64,000 nucleotides of DNA from Sphingomonas endophytica (lineage in GTDB: Bacteria > Pseudomonadota > Alphaproteobacteria > Sphingomonadales > Sphingomonadaceae), in contig NZ_JACIJN010000002.1 in NCBI RefSeq assembly GCF_014199415.1, positions 434,001-498,000 of the forward strand. Direction: 5' to 3'. Made by a program: the position numbers and the translations under genes. Of the stretch, positions 17,189 through 26,522 are shown in pieces. Under the pieces are notes generated by a model. The model was given only the letters and a program-made list of their open reading frames with translations, searched no databases and was not told the DNA's origin. Positions within the stretch are counted from its first letter, which is position 1. Each line of letters starts with the position of its first letter.

Positions 17189-19548
17189 CAGAACAGCTCC
17201 TTCAGATCGAGCACGAGCAGCACCCGGCCATCGCCGAGCAGCGTCGTGCCGCAATAGCCGCTGACTTCTGCCAGCAGCCCGGTCATCGGCTTGAGGATGA
17301 CGTCCATCCCCTCTCGGAAATCGTCAATGACCAGCCCGACGGTGCGTCCCTCGACGCGGCACACCAGCACCGCCTCGCCGCGGCCTGCGTCTACCGCCGA
17401 CGGGCGTCCGCCGAGCAGCGCCGTCATGCGGATCAGCGGCACGACCTCGTCGCGCAGCACGAACACTTCGCGATGCTTGATACGCTTGATGACCCCGGGA
17501 TCGAGCCGCGTGGTTTGCACGACATGGTCGATCGGGATTCCGTACAGGCTGCCGCCGATATCCACGACCATGATGCGCGTCACCGCCATGCTGAGCGGGA
17601 GCGACAGCCGCGTCACGGTGCCCTGACCGAGCTGCGAGGTGACCGAGACGCGCCCGCCCAGCCGCTGCACGGTGCTGAGCACCACATCCATGCCGACGCC
17701 GCGCCCCGACAGGTCGGAAACTTCTGCCGCGGTCGAGAAGCCGGGGCGGTAGATGAGGTTGATCGCTTCCTGGTCGGACAGCGCATCGGCCTGCTCGCGG
17801 GTCACCATGCCCTTGTCGACCGCGACGCCGCGGATGCGCGCCGGGTCGATCCCGCGTCCGTCGTCGGCGATCTCGATCACCACGCAATCATTGTCCTGCC
17901 ACGCGCGCAGCCGCAGCGTGGCGACCGGCGGCTTGCCCGCTGCGACCCGCGTCGCCGGCTCTTCGATGCCATGGTCGAGCGAGTTGCGGACGATATGGAG
18001 CAGCGGATCGCCCAACGCCTCGACGATCGTCTTGTCGGCGGCGGTGTCGGTGCCTTTCAGCACCAGATCGACCTGCTTGTCGAGCCGCCGCGCGATGTCC
18101 CGCACCAGCCGCGGAAAGCGGTCGAAGACCTCGGCGACCGGGAGCATGCGGATTTGCATGATCGCGCCCTGCATCTCCTGCGTCAGCCGGTCGAGCGTCG
18201 CGAACTGCTCCTTGATCTCGCGTCCCATCTCGCGCGAGCCGTGGATCTCCTCGGCACGGCGCGCGAGGAAGGGGAGCGCGTTCTTCTGGACGACCAGCTC
18301 GCCGATCAGGTTCATCAGCAGGTCGATCTTGCCCTGATCGACCTTCAGCGTCTTGCTCGCGGGGCGCGGCTCGCCAGGCGGGGCGGCGGCGGGTAACGTG
18401 GCGGCGGACGGGGTGTCGGCGGTGGCGGACGCGGGCAGCTCGGCAGGCAGCAACGGCACCGCCGGCGCTGGCGGCGCCTCGGCGGCGGGGGCGGGGCCCT
18501 CCTCGAGCGCGGCGAGGAAGGCGGCGACCGGCGCGAGGTCTTCTGCCGCGATCGCCTCGGCCAGCGCAATTTCCCAGCGCTCGCGCAACGCGTCCTGACG
18601 CAGGCTGCGCAGCAGGTTGCCGATCAGCGTGCCGGTCGAGCGCAGCCGGATCGCGTCATAGCCGCCGGCGATCACGCGCAGTTGCGTGCGCACGATATGG
18701 CGACCGGCCTCGCCGAGCAGTGCCGAGGATTCGGGCTCGGGCGCAACGTCGGGAGCGGGAGTCGGCGCGGCGATGGCGTCGACCGCGACCAGCGTGCGCA
18801 GCTCGACCGCGTCCAACTCATAGGTCATCGCCTGTTCGACCGCGTCACGCGACGCGGCAGTGAGCGCGGTGAAGACGAGATTGCAGCGATAGGGGTCGAA
18901 GTCGGCGACGGGATCGCCCCATGGCTCGCGCGCCGCGACCGTCACCGCGAGCAGATCGGGGACGTCGCGGATCGCCGCCAGCGGATCGGTGCCGGTGTAG
19001 AAACACCCTTCATCGGGGGTGTAGCGCACCGCCAGCAACGCCTCGCCGGCACGCGCGCGGGCGAGCAGCGCATCGCGCTCCGCCGCGGGAAAGCCTGCGA
19101 GCCACTCAGGCGGCGCAACGGGCAGCGTCGTGTCGGCGATCACGACCACCGCCGTCTCCGCGCCGCCCAGCCGGGCGCGCAGCGCGCCGGCATGCTGTGC
19201 GGCGATCCGGTCGGCATCGCCCGCCAGCGTGCCGTCGCGATCGAGCTGGTCGATGAACGCACCGACCTGATCGAGGCCGTCGAGCAGCAGATCGACGACG
19301 TTGGAGTCGAGCGTCATCGCGCCGGTGCGGACCTGCTGGAGCACGTCCTCCCCGGCATGGACGAGCCGCGTCAGCGGCGGCGTATCGAACAGCCCGGACG
19401 AGCCCTTGAGCGTGTGGACCGCGCGGAACACCTCGTTGATCGCGGTCGCGTCGCCCGGCTCGCGCTCGAGCGTCAGCAGGCCGCTGGCCGCGGTCTGCAA
19501 CAATTCGCGCGCCTCCTGCACGAAGCGTTCGAGCAGGACCGTTTTCAT
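17188..19548 (-). CDS. cheA: Chemotaxis histidine kinase CheA
   Basis: The central kinase of the array, 786 residues. The N-terminal HPt domain has His45 in FRAVHTLKGSSG. A long middle region (about 110-390) with an Ala/Pro linker precedes the dimerisation helix KIDLLMNLIGELVVQKNAL. The ATPase domain has HIVRNSLDHGIE, EIADDGRGID and SGRGVGMDVV. The C-terminal CheW-like domain (about 640-786) ends VLLVLDLKELF. Both gene ends overlap neighbours: ATGA with the CheY-like gene upstream and TGATG with the STAS-like gene downstream. It should be coupled to the receptor at 24204-26129 by the triple CheW. Confidence 0.96.
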   Translation of the reverse strand: MKTVLLERFVQEARELLQTAASGLLTLEREPGDATAINEVFRAVHTLKGSSGLFDTPPLTRLVHAGEDVLQQVRTGAMTLDSNVVDLLLDGLDQVGAFIDQLDRDGTLAGDADRIAAQHAGALRARLGGAETAVVVIADTTLPVAPPEWLAGFPAAERDALLARARAGEALLAVRYTPDEGCFYTGTDPLAAIRDVPDLLAVTVAAREPWGDPVADFDPYRCNLVFTALTAASRDAVEQAMTYELDAVELRTLVAVDAIAAPTPAPDVAPEPESSALLGEAGRHIVRTQLRVIAGGYDAIRLRSTGTLIGNLLRSLRQDALRERWEIALAEAIAAEDLAPVAAFLAALEEGPAPAAEAPPAPAVPLLPAELPASATADTPSAATLPAAAPPGEPRPASKTLKVDQGKIDLLMNLIGELVVQKNALPFLARRAEEIHGSREMGREIKEQFATLDRLTQEMQGAIMQIRMLPVAEVFDRFPRLVRDIARRLDKQVDLVLKGTDTAADKTIVEALGDPLLHIVRNSLDHGIEEPATRVAAGKPPVATLRLRAWQDNDCVVIEIADDGRGIDPARIRGVAVDKGMVTREQADALSDQEAINLIYRPGFSTAAEVSDLSGRGVGMDVVLSTVQRLGGRVSVTSQLGQGTVTRLSLPLSMAVTRIMVVDIGGSLYGIPIDHVVQTTRLDPGVIKRIKHREVFVLRDEVVPLIRMTALLGGRPSAVDAGRGEAVLVCRVEGRTVGLVIDDFREGMDVILKPMTGLLAEVSGYCGTTLLGDGRVLLVLDLKELF

Positions 19549-19943
19549 CGCGCCATTTCCACGCCGGTCAGCATCTGCGCGGTCTCGGTGAGCAGCGCGG
19601 GGTCCGCCGGCTTGACCATGTAGAGGTTGGCGCCCGCCGCATAGGCGCGATCCGCGTCGCGCTCGCCCGCCTCGGTGCTGATGGTGATGATCGGGATCTC
19701 GTGCAGCGCGGGATCGACGCGGACCTGCGCGATCATCTCATAGCCGTCCATCTTGGGCATGTTGACGTCGACGATCAGCAGGTCGAAGTCGCCCATCAGC
19801 GCGCGCTCCAGCCCCTCGACGCCGTTCACCGCCTCCTCGACGCCGAAGCCGGCGGTTTCGAGCACGTCGCGATAATAGAGGCGCGTGGTCATGCCGTCGT
19901 CGACCACGAGGACGCGCTTGCCGTTCACATGGGGCTTAGTCAT
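19545..19943 (-). CDS. CheY-like single-domain response regulator, second copy
   Basis: A 132-residue receiver with the acidic pair in LVVDDGMTT, phosphoacceptor Asp59 in LLIVDVNMPKMDGY, the switch Thr in IITISTEAG and Lys in YMVKPADP. It lies between cheR (8-base overlap) and cheA (4-base overlap). Having two CheY-like proteins in one operon suggests one carries the output and the other drains phosphate or feeds adaptation, since no CheZ or CheC phosphatase is present. The sequence does not tell which has which role. Confidence 0.9.
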   Translation of the reverse strand: MTKPHVNGKRVLVVDDGMTTRLYYRDVLETAGFGVEEAVNGVEGLERALMGDFDLLIVDVNMPKMDGYEMIAQVRVDPALHEIPIITISTEAGERDADRAYAAGANLYMVKPADPALLTETAQMLTGVEMAR

Positions 19944-20811
19944 TGTCCACGGGCCTTTGATAGAGGATGGTGGCGCCGAACTTGCGGGGCCGGAACATCG
20001 AGGACATGCGGCTCATGCTCTCGGAATGGCCGAGGCAGATGTAGCCGCCGGGGCGGAGGCTTTCGTAGAGCGCCTCAACCGCCCGGCGCCGCGAGTTGTC
20101 GTCGAAGTAGATCAGCATGTTGCGGCAGAAGATCACGTCGAGATTGCGGAACCGGCGCATCGCCAGTCCCTCGGTGATGTTGACCACCGAAAAGTCGATC
20201 GAGCCGCGCAGCTCCTGACAGATGCGGAAATTTTCGCCGACCGCGGTGAAATAGCGGCTCTTGAGCGACGGCGTCAGCCGGTGCAGCGCGCGGGCGGTGT
20301 AGAGGCCCTGCCGGGCCTCGGCGATGACGCGGCTGTCGATGTCGGATGCGAGGATCTCGACCGAAAACGCGTCCGCCTGCGGCCAGTTCTCGAGGATCTG
20401 CATCGCGATCGAATAGGGCTCCTCGCCGGTCGAGCACGGCATCGACCACAACCGGATCGGATCATTCGGCGCGCGGGTGCGCGCAATCTCCGGAAGCAGG
20501 TGGCGCACCAGCGCGTCGAATTGATAGTCCTCGCGGTAGAAATAGGTTTCGTTCACCGTCATGGCATTGACGAGGCTCTGCATTTCCTCGCCCGACGCCT
20601 GGAAGCGGACCATGGTGAAATAGTCGCGGAAGGTCGCGCTCCTGGTCGCCGCCATCCGCTCCTGAAGACGGCGCTCGACGAAATAGGTCTTGTTCGCGCC
20701 GAACATGATCCCAGTCTTGCGATAGAAGAAATCGCAGAAGCGGGCGTAATCCTCGGCGGGGATCGTCAGCGCGGGCGCGGCGTCGCGCGGGGTCGCGGTG
20801 GCGCTCAGCAT
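19936..20811 (-). CDS. cheR: Chemotaxis protein methyltransferase CheR
   Basis: Methylates receptor glutamates with S-adenosylmethionine. There are 291 residues. The N-terminal helical domain (about 20-90) contains FFYRKTGIMFGANKTYFVERRL; the methyltransferase domain has LWSMPCSTGEEPYS for cofactor binding, ILASDID and VIFCRNMLIYFD, and ends ICLGHSESM. The start at 20811 overlaps the end of the HEAT gene by seven bases. The receptor upstream has no NWETF-like C-terminal tail, so CheR must act without that tether. Confidence 0.95.
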   Translation of the reverse strand: MLSATATPRDAAPALTIPAEDYARFCDFFYRKTGIMFGANKTYFVERRLQERMAATRSATFRDYFTMVRFQASGEEMQSLVNAMTVNETYFYREDYQFDALVRHLLPEIARTRAPNDPIRLWSMPCSTGEEPYSIAMQILENWPQADAFSVEILASDIDSRVIAEARQGLYTARALHRLTPSLKSRYFTAVGENFRICQELRGSIDFSVVNITEGLAMRRFRNLDVIFCRNMLIYFDDNSRRRAVEALYESLRPGGYICLGHSESMSRMSSMFRPRKFGATILYQRPVDND

Positions 20812-21425
20812 CCGCCAATCCTGCGCACCGCGACGCGCACCGCGAAGTCGATGAAGCTGTTGCCCGGAAAGCGCGCCGGCACCGCCTCCAGCGCGGCGGC
20901 GGTGGCCGGGTCGCCGATCTCCGCCAGCCCGTCGATCGCGGCGGCGCAGACGTTGACATGCTCGTCGGCCAAGGCGGTGAGCAGCCACCCGGCGGCGCGC
21001 GGATGCGGGAGCACGCCGAGCATGTTGCCCGCGAAGATCCGCACGTCGCTGTCCGGATCGGCGAGCAGCGCCTCGACATGCGGCGCGACCTCGTCGGGCA
21101 TCTCGGCGAGCGCCTCGATCGCGGCGTTGCGCAGCGGCGCCTCCTCGGCGCGCAGCAGCGGGAGCAGCGCGGCGGCGATCGCGGGCGAGCGCTGGCGGAT
21201 CAGCGCGGCGAGGATCGCCTCGCGCACGCTGGCCGAGGGCTCGATCGCGAGCCGGCGGCACAGCGCGGCCTGCCCGTCGACGCTGTCCTCCAGCGCATGG
21301 ACCGCGGCGCGGCGCTCGCTGGCGGTCGCGGCAGCGAGCAGCGTGTCGGCGTCCGCCGGACCGGCGGTGTCGGGCGCGACCGGATCGTCGTCGGCATCAT
21401 GGGAGCGGGCCTTGATGAGCGGCAT
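20805..21425 (-). CDS. HEAT-repeat protein of the chemotaxis operon
   Basis: A 206-residue protein, mostly helical, made of HEAT-like repeats: units read ASVREAILAALI, PLRNAAIEALAEM, SDVRIFAGNMLGVL, NVCAAAIDGLAEIG and a capping unit. Such proteins act as scaffolds or as protein-protein adaptors. It sits between cheB (16-base gap) and cheR (7-base overlap), where other bacteria may have cheD or nothing. The first 25 residues are polar and probably flexible. Its partner could be CheR, CheB or the receptor; the sequence does not show which. Confidence 0.75.
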   Translation of the reverse strand: MPLIKARSHDADDDPVAPDTAGPADADTLLAAATASERRAAVHALEDSVDGQAALCRRLAIEPSASVREAILAALIRQRSPAIAAALLPLLRAEEAPLRNAAIEALAEMPDEVAPHVEALLADPDSDVRIFAGNMLGVLPHPRAAGWLLTALADEHVNVCAAAIDGLAEIGDPATAAALEAVPARFPGNSFIDFAVRVAVRRIGGC

Positions 21426-21441
21426 GGAAGTCCCTTTCGTG

Positions 21442-22563
21442 TCAGCCGGCGCGCCGGAGCGATGCCGTGTTGAGCCATCGTGCGATCTGGCCGGCGATGG
21501 CGTGGGTCGGCAGCACCGCCGTCGCGCCGCCGCGGCGGATGAGTTCGTGCGGCATCCCGAAGACGGCGCAGCTGTCCTCGTCCTGCGCGATCGTGCGCGC
21601 GCCCTGCCGCTTGAGCGTCGCCATCGCCTCGGCACCGTCGTCGCCCATGCCGGTGAGCTGGACGCACAGCAGCCGCTCGGCCGGAACATGTTCGGCGGCG
21701 CTCTCGACCATCCGCGTCACGCTCGGATGCCAGGCGTGCGTCTCGCTGGCCGGCACCGCGGTCAGGAACAGCCGCCCGGCGCGGCGCACGACCAGCACGT
21801 CGCTGTCGCCGCGCGCGATATAGATGTTGCCGGGCAGCATGTCGGTCTGCGTCGCGACCTCCGACACACGGAGCGGGCACAATTTGTCGAGCCGGCGCGC
21901 GAACACGCCGGTGAAGCTGCGCGGCATATGCTGCGCCACGATCACCGGCCACGGCAGCTGCGCGGGCAGCGCGGGCAGGATCTGCTCCAGCGACAGCGGA
22001 CCGCCGGTCGAGACGCCGATCAGCACCAGCCCCGGCGGATCCTCCGGCGCCGCGCGCGCGATGGGGCGCGGCAGGCGGGTCGGCACATCGCTTGCCGCTG
22101 CCGCCGTCGGCCGGGAAGCGGCAAGCGGACGCGCGCTGGACAGCGCGCCGCGCGCGGTCCGCCGACCCGATTTCACCGCCATGCGGATCTTGCGGATCAG
22201 TTCGTCGGCGACCTGTTCGAGCGACAGCGAGATCGTGCCGCCCGGTTTCTGCACATAGTCGAGTGCGCCAAGGCTCAGCGCCTGCAGCGTCGCCTCCGCG
22301 CCTGACTCGGTGATCGACGACACCATGATGACCGGGCGCGGACTGCCGACCATGATCCGCGCCAGACAGGTGATGCCGTCCATCTGCGGCATGTTGACGT
22401 CGAGGGTGACGACATGCGGATCGAACTGCTCGATCAGCGTCAACGCCTCCTCGCCGTTGCGTGCCGACTGGACTTCCAGTCCCTTCTCGTTCTCAAGAAG
22501 CTGGACGAGATGCCGGCGCATCAGCGCGGAATCATCGACCACCAAAACACGTACCGCAGACAT
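21442..22563 (-). CDS. cheB: Chemotaxis methylesterase/deamidase CheB
   Basis: Removes methyl groups from receptor glutamates, activated by phosphorylation. There are 373 residues. The receiver domain (1-125) has Asp10-Asp11 and phosphoacceptor Asp55 in VTLDVNMPQMDG. An Ala/Arg linker leads to the esterase domain with Ser185 in GVSTGGP, His212 in VAQHMPRSF and Asp308 in GMGDDGAEAM. It is 13 bases behind the triple CheW gene. All active residues are in place. Confidence 0.96.
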   Translation of the reverse strand: MSAVRVLVVDDSALMRRHLVQLLENEKGLEVQSARNGEEALTLIEQFDPHVVTLDVNMPQMDGITCLARIMVGSPRPVIMVSSITESGAEATLQALSLGALDYVQKPGGTISLSLEQVADELIRKIRMAVKSGRRTARGALSSARPLAASRPTAAAASDVPTRLPRPIARAAPEDPPGLVLIGVSTGGPLSLEQILPALPAQLPWPVIVAQHMPRSFTGVFARRLDKLCPLRVSEVATQTDMLPGNIYIARGDSDVLVVRRAGRLFLTAVPASETHAWHPSVTRMVESAAEHVPAERLLCVQLTGMGDDGAEAMATLKRQGARTIAQDEDSCAVFGMPHELIRRGGATAVLPTHAIAGQIARWLNTASLRRAG

Positions 22564-22576
22564 CGTCGTCGTTCCT

Positions 22577-24172
22577 TCAGGCCGCCAGTCGCTCTTCGAA
22601 ATGCGACAGCGCCTCGTCTTCTTCGGGCTCGACCAGGCACGCCATGTCGAGCAGCAGGATCATGCGGCGCTGGTCGTGGAGGTTGGCGACCCCCTGCACC
22701 ACGCGCCCGCGCTCGCCCGACAGTTCGGGCGCGGGGGAGATGACCGCGGTGGCGATGCGCCGGACTTCCGACACGCTGTCGACGATGAAGCCGGTGTCGC
22801 GGCCCTCGATCGTGAAGACCATGATCCGCTGGCGGTCCGACCGCTCGACCTCGTCGAGGCCGAAGCGCCGACGCTGGTCGATGACCGGCAGCACCGTCCC
22901 GCGCAGGTTGATGACGCCCTCGACGAAATCGGGCGAGCGCGGCACGCGGGTGAGCTGGTCGGGCACGCGCACGATCTCGCGCACCGCCTCGACCGGCACG
23001 CCATATTCCTCGTCCATCAACCGGAACACGACGAATTGCGCGTCGTCCGCAATCTCGATCGCCATTACGCCTTCCTCCTGTGTCGTTTCGGTGGTCGCCG
23101 CGTCGTCGCCACGCAGGCCGCGCAGCACATCGAGATCGAACATGCCCTCCGCCCCCAGCACCGAGACGAGCCGCCGCCCGTCCTCCAGCCGGCAGATCGC
23201 GCGGATGTCGCCATGCCCGCCCGACTGGCCGAGCGTGAACGGCACCGGCTCGACCAGCGCGCGGTTCACGCGCAGCACCGCCTTCACCATGTCCATCACC
23301 ACGCCGACCGACACGCGCTCGCGCTCGCCGTCGGCGACGGACACCACCACCACCTTGTTGGCGTCGGACAGCGCCTGATCGTGCATCCCGAACAGCGCGC
23401 GCAGTGAGACGAGCGGCAGGATGCGGCTGCGCAGCGTGGTGACGCCCAGCACATGCCCCGGCGCGTTCGGCACCGGCGTGATCGCCTCGGGCAGCTGGAC
23501 GATCTCCTGCACGTCGCCGATCGGAAAGGCATATTCCTGCCCGTCGACCATGAAGCTGACGAGCTGTTCCTCGTCCGCCACGTCCGGCTGGCCGGTGGCG
23601 TCGCCGCTCGTGGCGACCGGCACCACGTCGTTCTGGCGCATCGAACCGGCGCCGGTCGCGAGCAGCTCGAAATTGCGGCCGATCGTGCGCGCCACGTCGA
23701 TGATCATTACGATCGTCTTGCCGTCGCCATCCTTGATCATGCCGGTCAGCAGATCGGTGTCGATCGTTGCCCGCACGCGGTCGACCGGCTCGACCCGCTC
23801 GGCATCGACGGTCACGACGTTCGCCATCCGGTCGACCATCAGCCCGACCGGCTGCCCTTGGTCGAGCACCACGACGCGGCTGGCATCGTCGACCGCGACC
23901 TCGGGCAGGTTGAACAAACGGCGCAAGTCGAGGACCGGCAGCACCGTCCCGCGCAGGTTCGCCAGCCCGAGCAAAGCCGGGGGGCTGAGCGGCATCCGGA
24001 CGACATCGGGGACGCGGATGATTTCCTTGACCTCCGCGAGCGGCACCGCAAACATCTCGCCCGCGCTGTGGAAGATCACGAACTGGCGACCGGTGTCGTT
24101 TTCGTGAGCGTCCGGGGTCCGGGCGGCGGCCGGTGGATCGGTCGCCGCGACGGATGGGTTGGTCTTGACCAT
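22577..24172 (-). CDS. CheW-type coupling protein with three tandem CheW domains
   Basis: Couples receptors to CheA. The 531 residues hold three complete CheW domains in tandem: about 29-165 (QFVIFHSAGEMFAVPL), 205-345 (QLVSFMVDGQEYAFPI) and 380-520 (QFVVFRLMDEEYGVPV). Each repeats the LP-V-LRG or LRS-ILPL/LPV core, for example LANLRGTVLPVLDL and VINLRGTVLPVIDQ. Normal CheW proteins have one domain of about 150 residues. GAGGAG lies just before ATG 24172, so this is one protein and not three fused by an error. The domains are clearly diverged from each other. It follows the two-hairpin receptor directly. Confidence 0.9.
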   Translation of the reverse strand: MVKTNPSVAATDPPAAARTPDAHENDTGRQFVIFHSAGEMFAVPLAEVKEIIRVPDVVRMPLSPPALLGLANLRGTVLPVLDLRRLFNLPEVAVDDASRVVVLDQGQPVGLMVDRMANVVTVDAERVEPVDRVRATIDTDLLTGMIKDGDGKTIVMIIDVARTIGRNFELLATGAGSMRQNDVVPVATSGDATGQPDVADEEQLVSFMVDGQEYAFPIGDVQEIVQLPEAITPVPNAPGHVLGVTTLRSRILPLVSLRALFGMHDQALSDANKVVVVSVADGERERVSVGVVMDMVKAVLRVNRALVEPVPFTLGQSGGHGDIRAICRLEDGRRLVSVLGAEGMFDLDVLRGLRGDDAATTETTQEEGVMAIEIADDAQFVVFRLMDEEYGVPVEAVREIVRVPDQLTRVPRSPDFVEGVINLRGTVLPVIDQRRRFGLDEVERSDRQRIMVFTIEGRDTGFIVDSVSEVRRIATAVISPAPELSGERGRVVQGVANLHDQRRMILLLDMACLVEPEEDEALSHFEERLAA

Positions 24173-24203
24173 GCGCGCACTCCTCGGCGCTGGAGAAAAA
24201 GGA

Positions 24204-26129
24204 TCAGGCGGCCTGCAATTCGTCGGCGAGCGAGGCGATCTCCTCGATCGCCGCCGCCAGTTGCTCGGCCCCCTGCGCCTGCTCGCGTGCCGCGCCGCTC
24301 GCCTCGTTCGACGAGTGGGTGGCCTGCTGCGCCGCCGACGAGATCTGTTCGATCGCGACCTGCGTTTCCTGGAGCAGCCGCGCGATGTCCTCCGCGGCGC
24401 TGGCGATCGCGCCGTTGCCGCCGACGACCTCGGCGACGTCCTTGACGATCTGGTCGAGCCCGGCGGCGATCGCACGGTTCTTCTCGACCTCGCTCGCGGC
24501 GGAATCGGCGATCTCCTGAAGGTCGCCGCGGACGCGCGCGATCGTGTCCTGGATCTCCTTGACCGTATCCTTGATGCGATCGGCATTTTCGGCCGAGTCC
24601 CGCGCCAGATTGCGGATGTCGGTCGACACGACCGCGAAGCCCTTGCCGAACTCGCCGGCGCGCGCGGCCTCGACCGAGCCGCTGACCGCCAGCATGTTGG
24701 TCTGGATCGAAACGGTGGTGATCGCGTCGACGATCTTGTCGATGCGGCGGCTGACCTGCTCCAGCGCCGCAATCTGGTCGCGGCTGGCGCGGCCGGCGTC
24801 GACCGACTGTGCGACGCCGGTCATCAGCGCCTCGACCAACGCCTTGTTGTCGACCAACTGGGCAGCGATCGCGTTGCCCTTTTCGACCGCGGCATTGGCG
24901 AGCCGCGCGGCGCTCTGCGCATTGTTCTCGATCTGGCCGATCGCGGCCGCGGATTGCTGCGTGGCGGCGGACGCCTGTTGCGCGCCGCGGTTGATCTGCT
25001 CCAGCGCGGTAGAAATCTGCATCGAAGCGCGGTTGATCTCCTCGACCGCGCTCGACAGTTCCTCGGCCGCCGACGCCACTTCCTCGGCGCTCTTGCCGAT
25101 GTTGGTGCTGTTCTTCAGCTCCTCGGACAGCTCGGACAGCTCCTGCGCGGCCTGCTCGCACTGCTGAAGCGCGGCGGACTGCTGCTCGATCGTGGTGTTC
25201 GATTCCTGACAGGCGGCGCCCTGCTCCTCGGCGGCGGTGGCGATCACCTCCGCGCCTTTCAGCGCTTCGCCGGCGGCAACGGACGCGGTTTCCGCGCCGA
25301 GCGCGATCTCCTCGCACCCCTTCATAATCTCAAGCATGTCGTTCCGGATCACTTCGAGCCCGCGGGTCACCGCCGCGCCCTTTTCGACCTCGGTGCGCGC
25401 GGAAACGGCCGACTGGTCGATCCCCTGCGCGACTTCCTTTACGTCCTGCTGGACCTGGACGATCAGTTCCTGGATGTCGCGCGCCGACTTCTCGCTGGTC
25501 TCCGCCAGCGTGCGGACTTCGTCGGCGACGACCGCGAAACCCTTGCCGTGCTGGCCGGCCCGCGCCGCCTCGATCGCGGCGTTGAGCGCGAGCAGGTTGG
25601 TCTGGTCGGCGATCCGCGCCACCGCCTTGACGACCTCGCCGATCCCGGCGGCCTGGCGATCGAGATCCTCGACCATCTTGACCGAGCTTTCCTGCCGCTC
25701 CGAGGCGCGCGAGATCGCGTTAACCGAGTTGGCGATATCGGCGCCGGTATTGCCGATCAGGTCCGACAGCATCTGCGTCAGCCTGAGCGAGGAGTCGGCG
25801 CGTTCCTTGGCGTCGCGCAACAGTCCGTCGGCCTGGCTGATCGACTTCATCGTCTGCTGCGCGGCGCTCGATGTCTGTTCGGCGCCGACGCTGATCTGTT
25901 CCGAGGCCTTGCGCAGCTCCTCTGCGGCGGACGTTGCTTCGGTGATCCCGCTCGACAGTTGCGTCGTGGCGGAGGCGATCCGCTCTGCTGCCTTCTGCTG
26001 CCGCGCAAAGGTACGCGCCTTACGCTTCTCGGCCTCCGCCGTTACGCGAACCGCCCGGGTAGTTGTAGCGATTTCAAGGCTTTGGTCGTTTTGCGTGCGG
26101 CCAACAGATGTCCGCTTAGCCAGTGCCAT
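24204..26129 (-). CDS. Soluble chemoreceptor with two tandem signalling hairpins
   Basis: A methyl-accepting chemotaxis protein of 641 residues without any membrane segment or recognisable ligand domain. The first 50 residues are basic and polar. A long coiled coil contains two kinase-control tips: about 167-210 ([20 protein letters not shown]) and about 466-510 ([20 protein letters not shown]). Each is followed by its own GKGFAVV segment. Standard receptors have one tip. Glu/Gln-rich AEEL and SSA patterns flank both tips and could be methylation sites. There is no CheR-binding pentapeptide at the end (ADELQAA). It begins the operon, 31 bases before the triple CheW gene. Confidence 0.88.
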   Translation of the reverse strand: MALAKRTSVGRTQNDQSLEIATTTRAVRVTAEAEKRKARTFARQQKAAERIASATTQLSSGITEATSAAEELRKASEQISVGAEQTSSAAQQTMKSISQADGLLRDAKERADSSLRLTQMLSDLIGNTGADIANSVNAISRASERQESSVKMVEDLDRQAAGIGEVVKAVARIADQTNLLALNAAIEAARAGQHGKGFAVVADEVRTLAETSEKSARDIQELIVQVQQDVKEVAQGIDQSAVSARTEVEKGAAVTRGLEVIRNDMLEIMKGCEEIALGAETASVAAGEALKGAEVIATAAEEQGAACQESNTTIEQQSAALQQCEQAAQELSELSEELKNSTNIGKSAEEVASAAEELSSAVEEINRASMQISTALEQINRGAQQASAATQQSAAAIGQIENNAQSAARLANAAVEKGNAIAAQLVDNKALVEALMTGVAQSVDAGRASRDQIAALEQVSRRIDKIVDAITTVSIQTNMLAVSGSVEAARAGEFGKGFAVVSTDIRNLARDSAENADRIKDTVKEIQDTIARVRGDLQEIADSAASEVEKNRAIAAGLDQIVKDVAEVVGGNGAIASAAEDIARLLQETQVAIEQISSAAQQATHSSNEASGAAREQAQGAEQLAAAIEEIASLADELQAA

Positions 26130-26522
26130 AATGTATGTCCCATCACGCCATCGTGGATTTGTAAGCCATGATGTAGGTTGGTGACGGTTGATGAATACTT
26201 AATCGACCCGTCCAGTTGATTATCAGGGAGCATGTGACAGTTTCAGGACTAAGCGAAATCCTTGTTAATCATGGATTTGCTGTAAGGTGACGTAGGGGAA
26301 ACATTGTCCGCCGCGCTTTTGGGTCAAGTGAAATAGCGGTAATGTCGTGAAGCTTCATCGGCTTATCTTGACTGTAGATAGTAAATACGAAAAATCCTGT
26401 CGATCGATGTTAAGACGAGTGGCGCGTGTAAGGTGTCCCCTTCGAGGACCGCCCTCCATCGCAGTGACTTGGCCGCAGCCACGCGGGACGGGAGTGTAAC
26501 GCGCCCATGACGATGACGCGCA
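26130..26522. other. AT-richer gap with the chemotaxis operon promoter region
   Basis: A 393-base stretch between the receptor start and the end of the siderophore receptor. Its base content is visibly lower in GC than the genes on both sides. It must hold the promoter for the minus-strand chemotaxis operon (candidate at 26300-26327). I see no convincing small gene. Confidence 0.6.
26300..26327 (-). promoter_or_regulatory. Candidate sigma-70 type promoter for the chemotaxis operon
   Basis: Read on the minus strand, TTGACC (26327-26322), a 16-base spacer and AATGTT (26305-26300). The -35 is five of six; the -10 is weak. It would give a leader of about 165 bases before the receptor ATG. A GCCGATGA string nearby recalls flagellar sigma-28 sites but lacks a matching -35. 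Confidence 0.3.

Noticed and set aside
26355..26362. GCCGATGA on the minus strand as a flagellar sigma-28 -10 site
   Set aside because: No TAAA-type -35 at the right distance, so it does not make a promoter by known rules.
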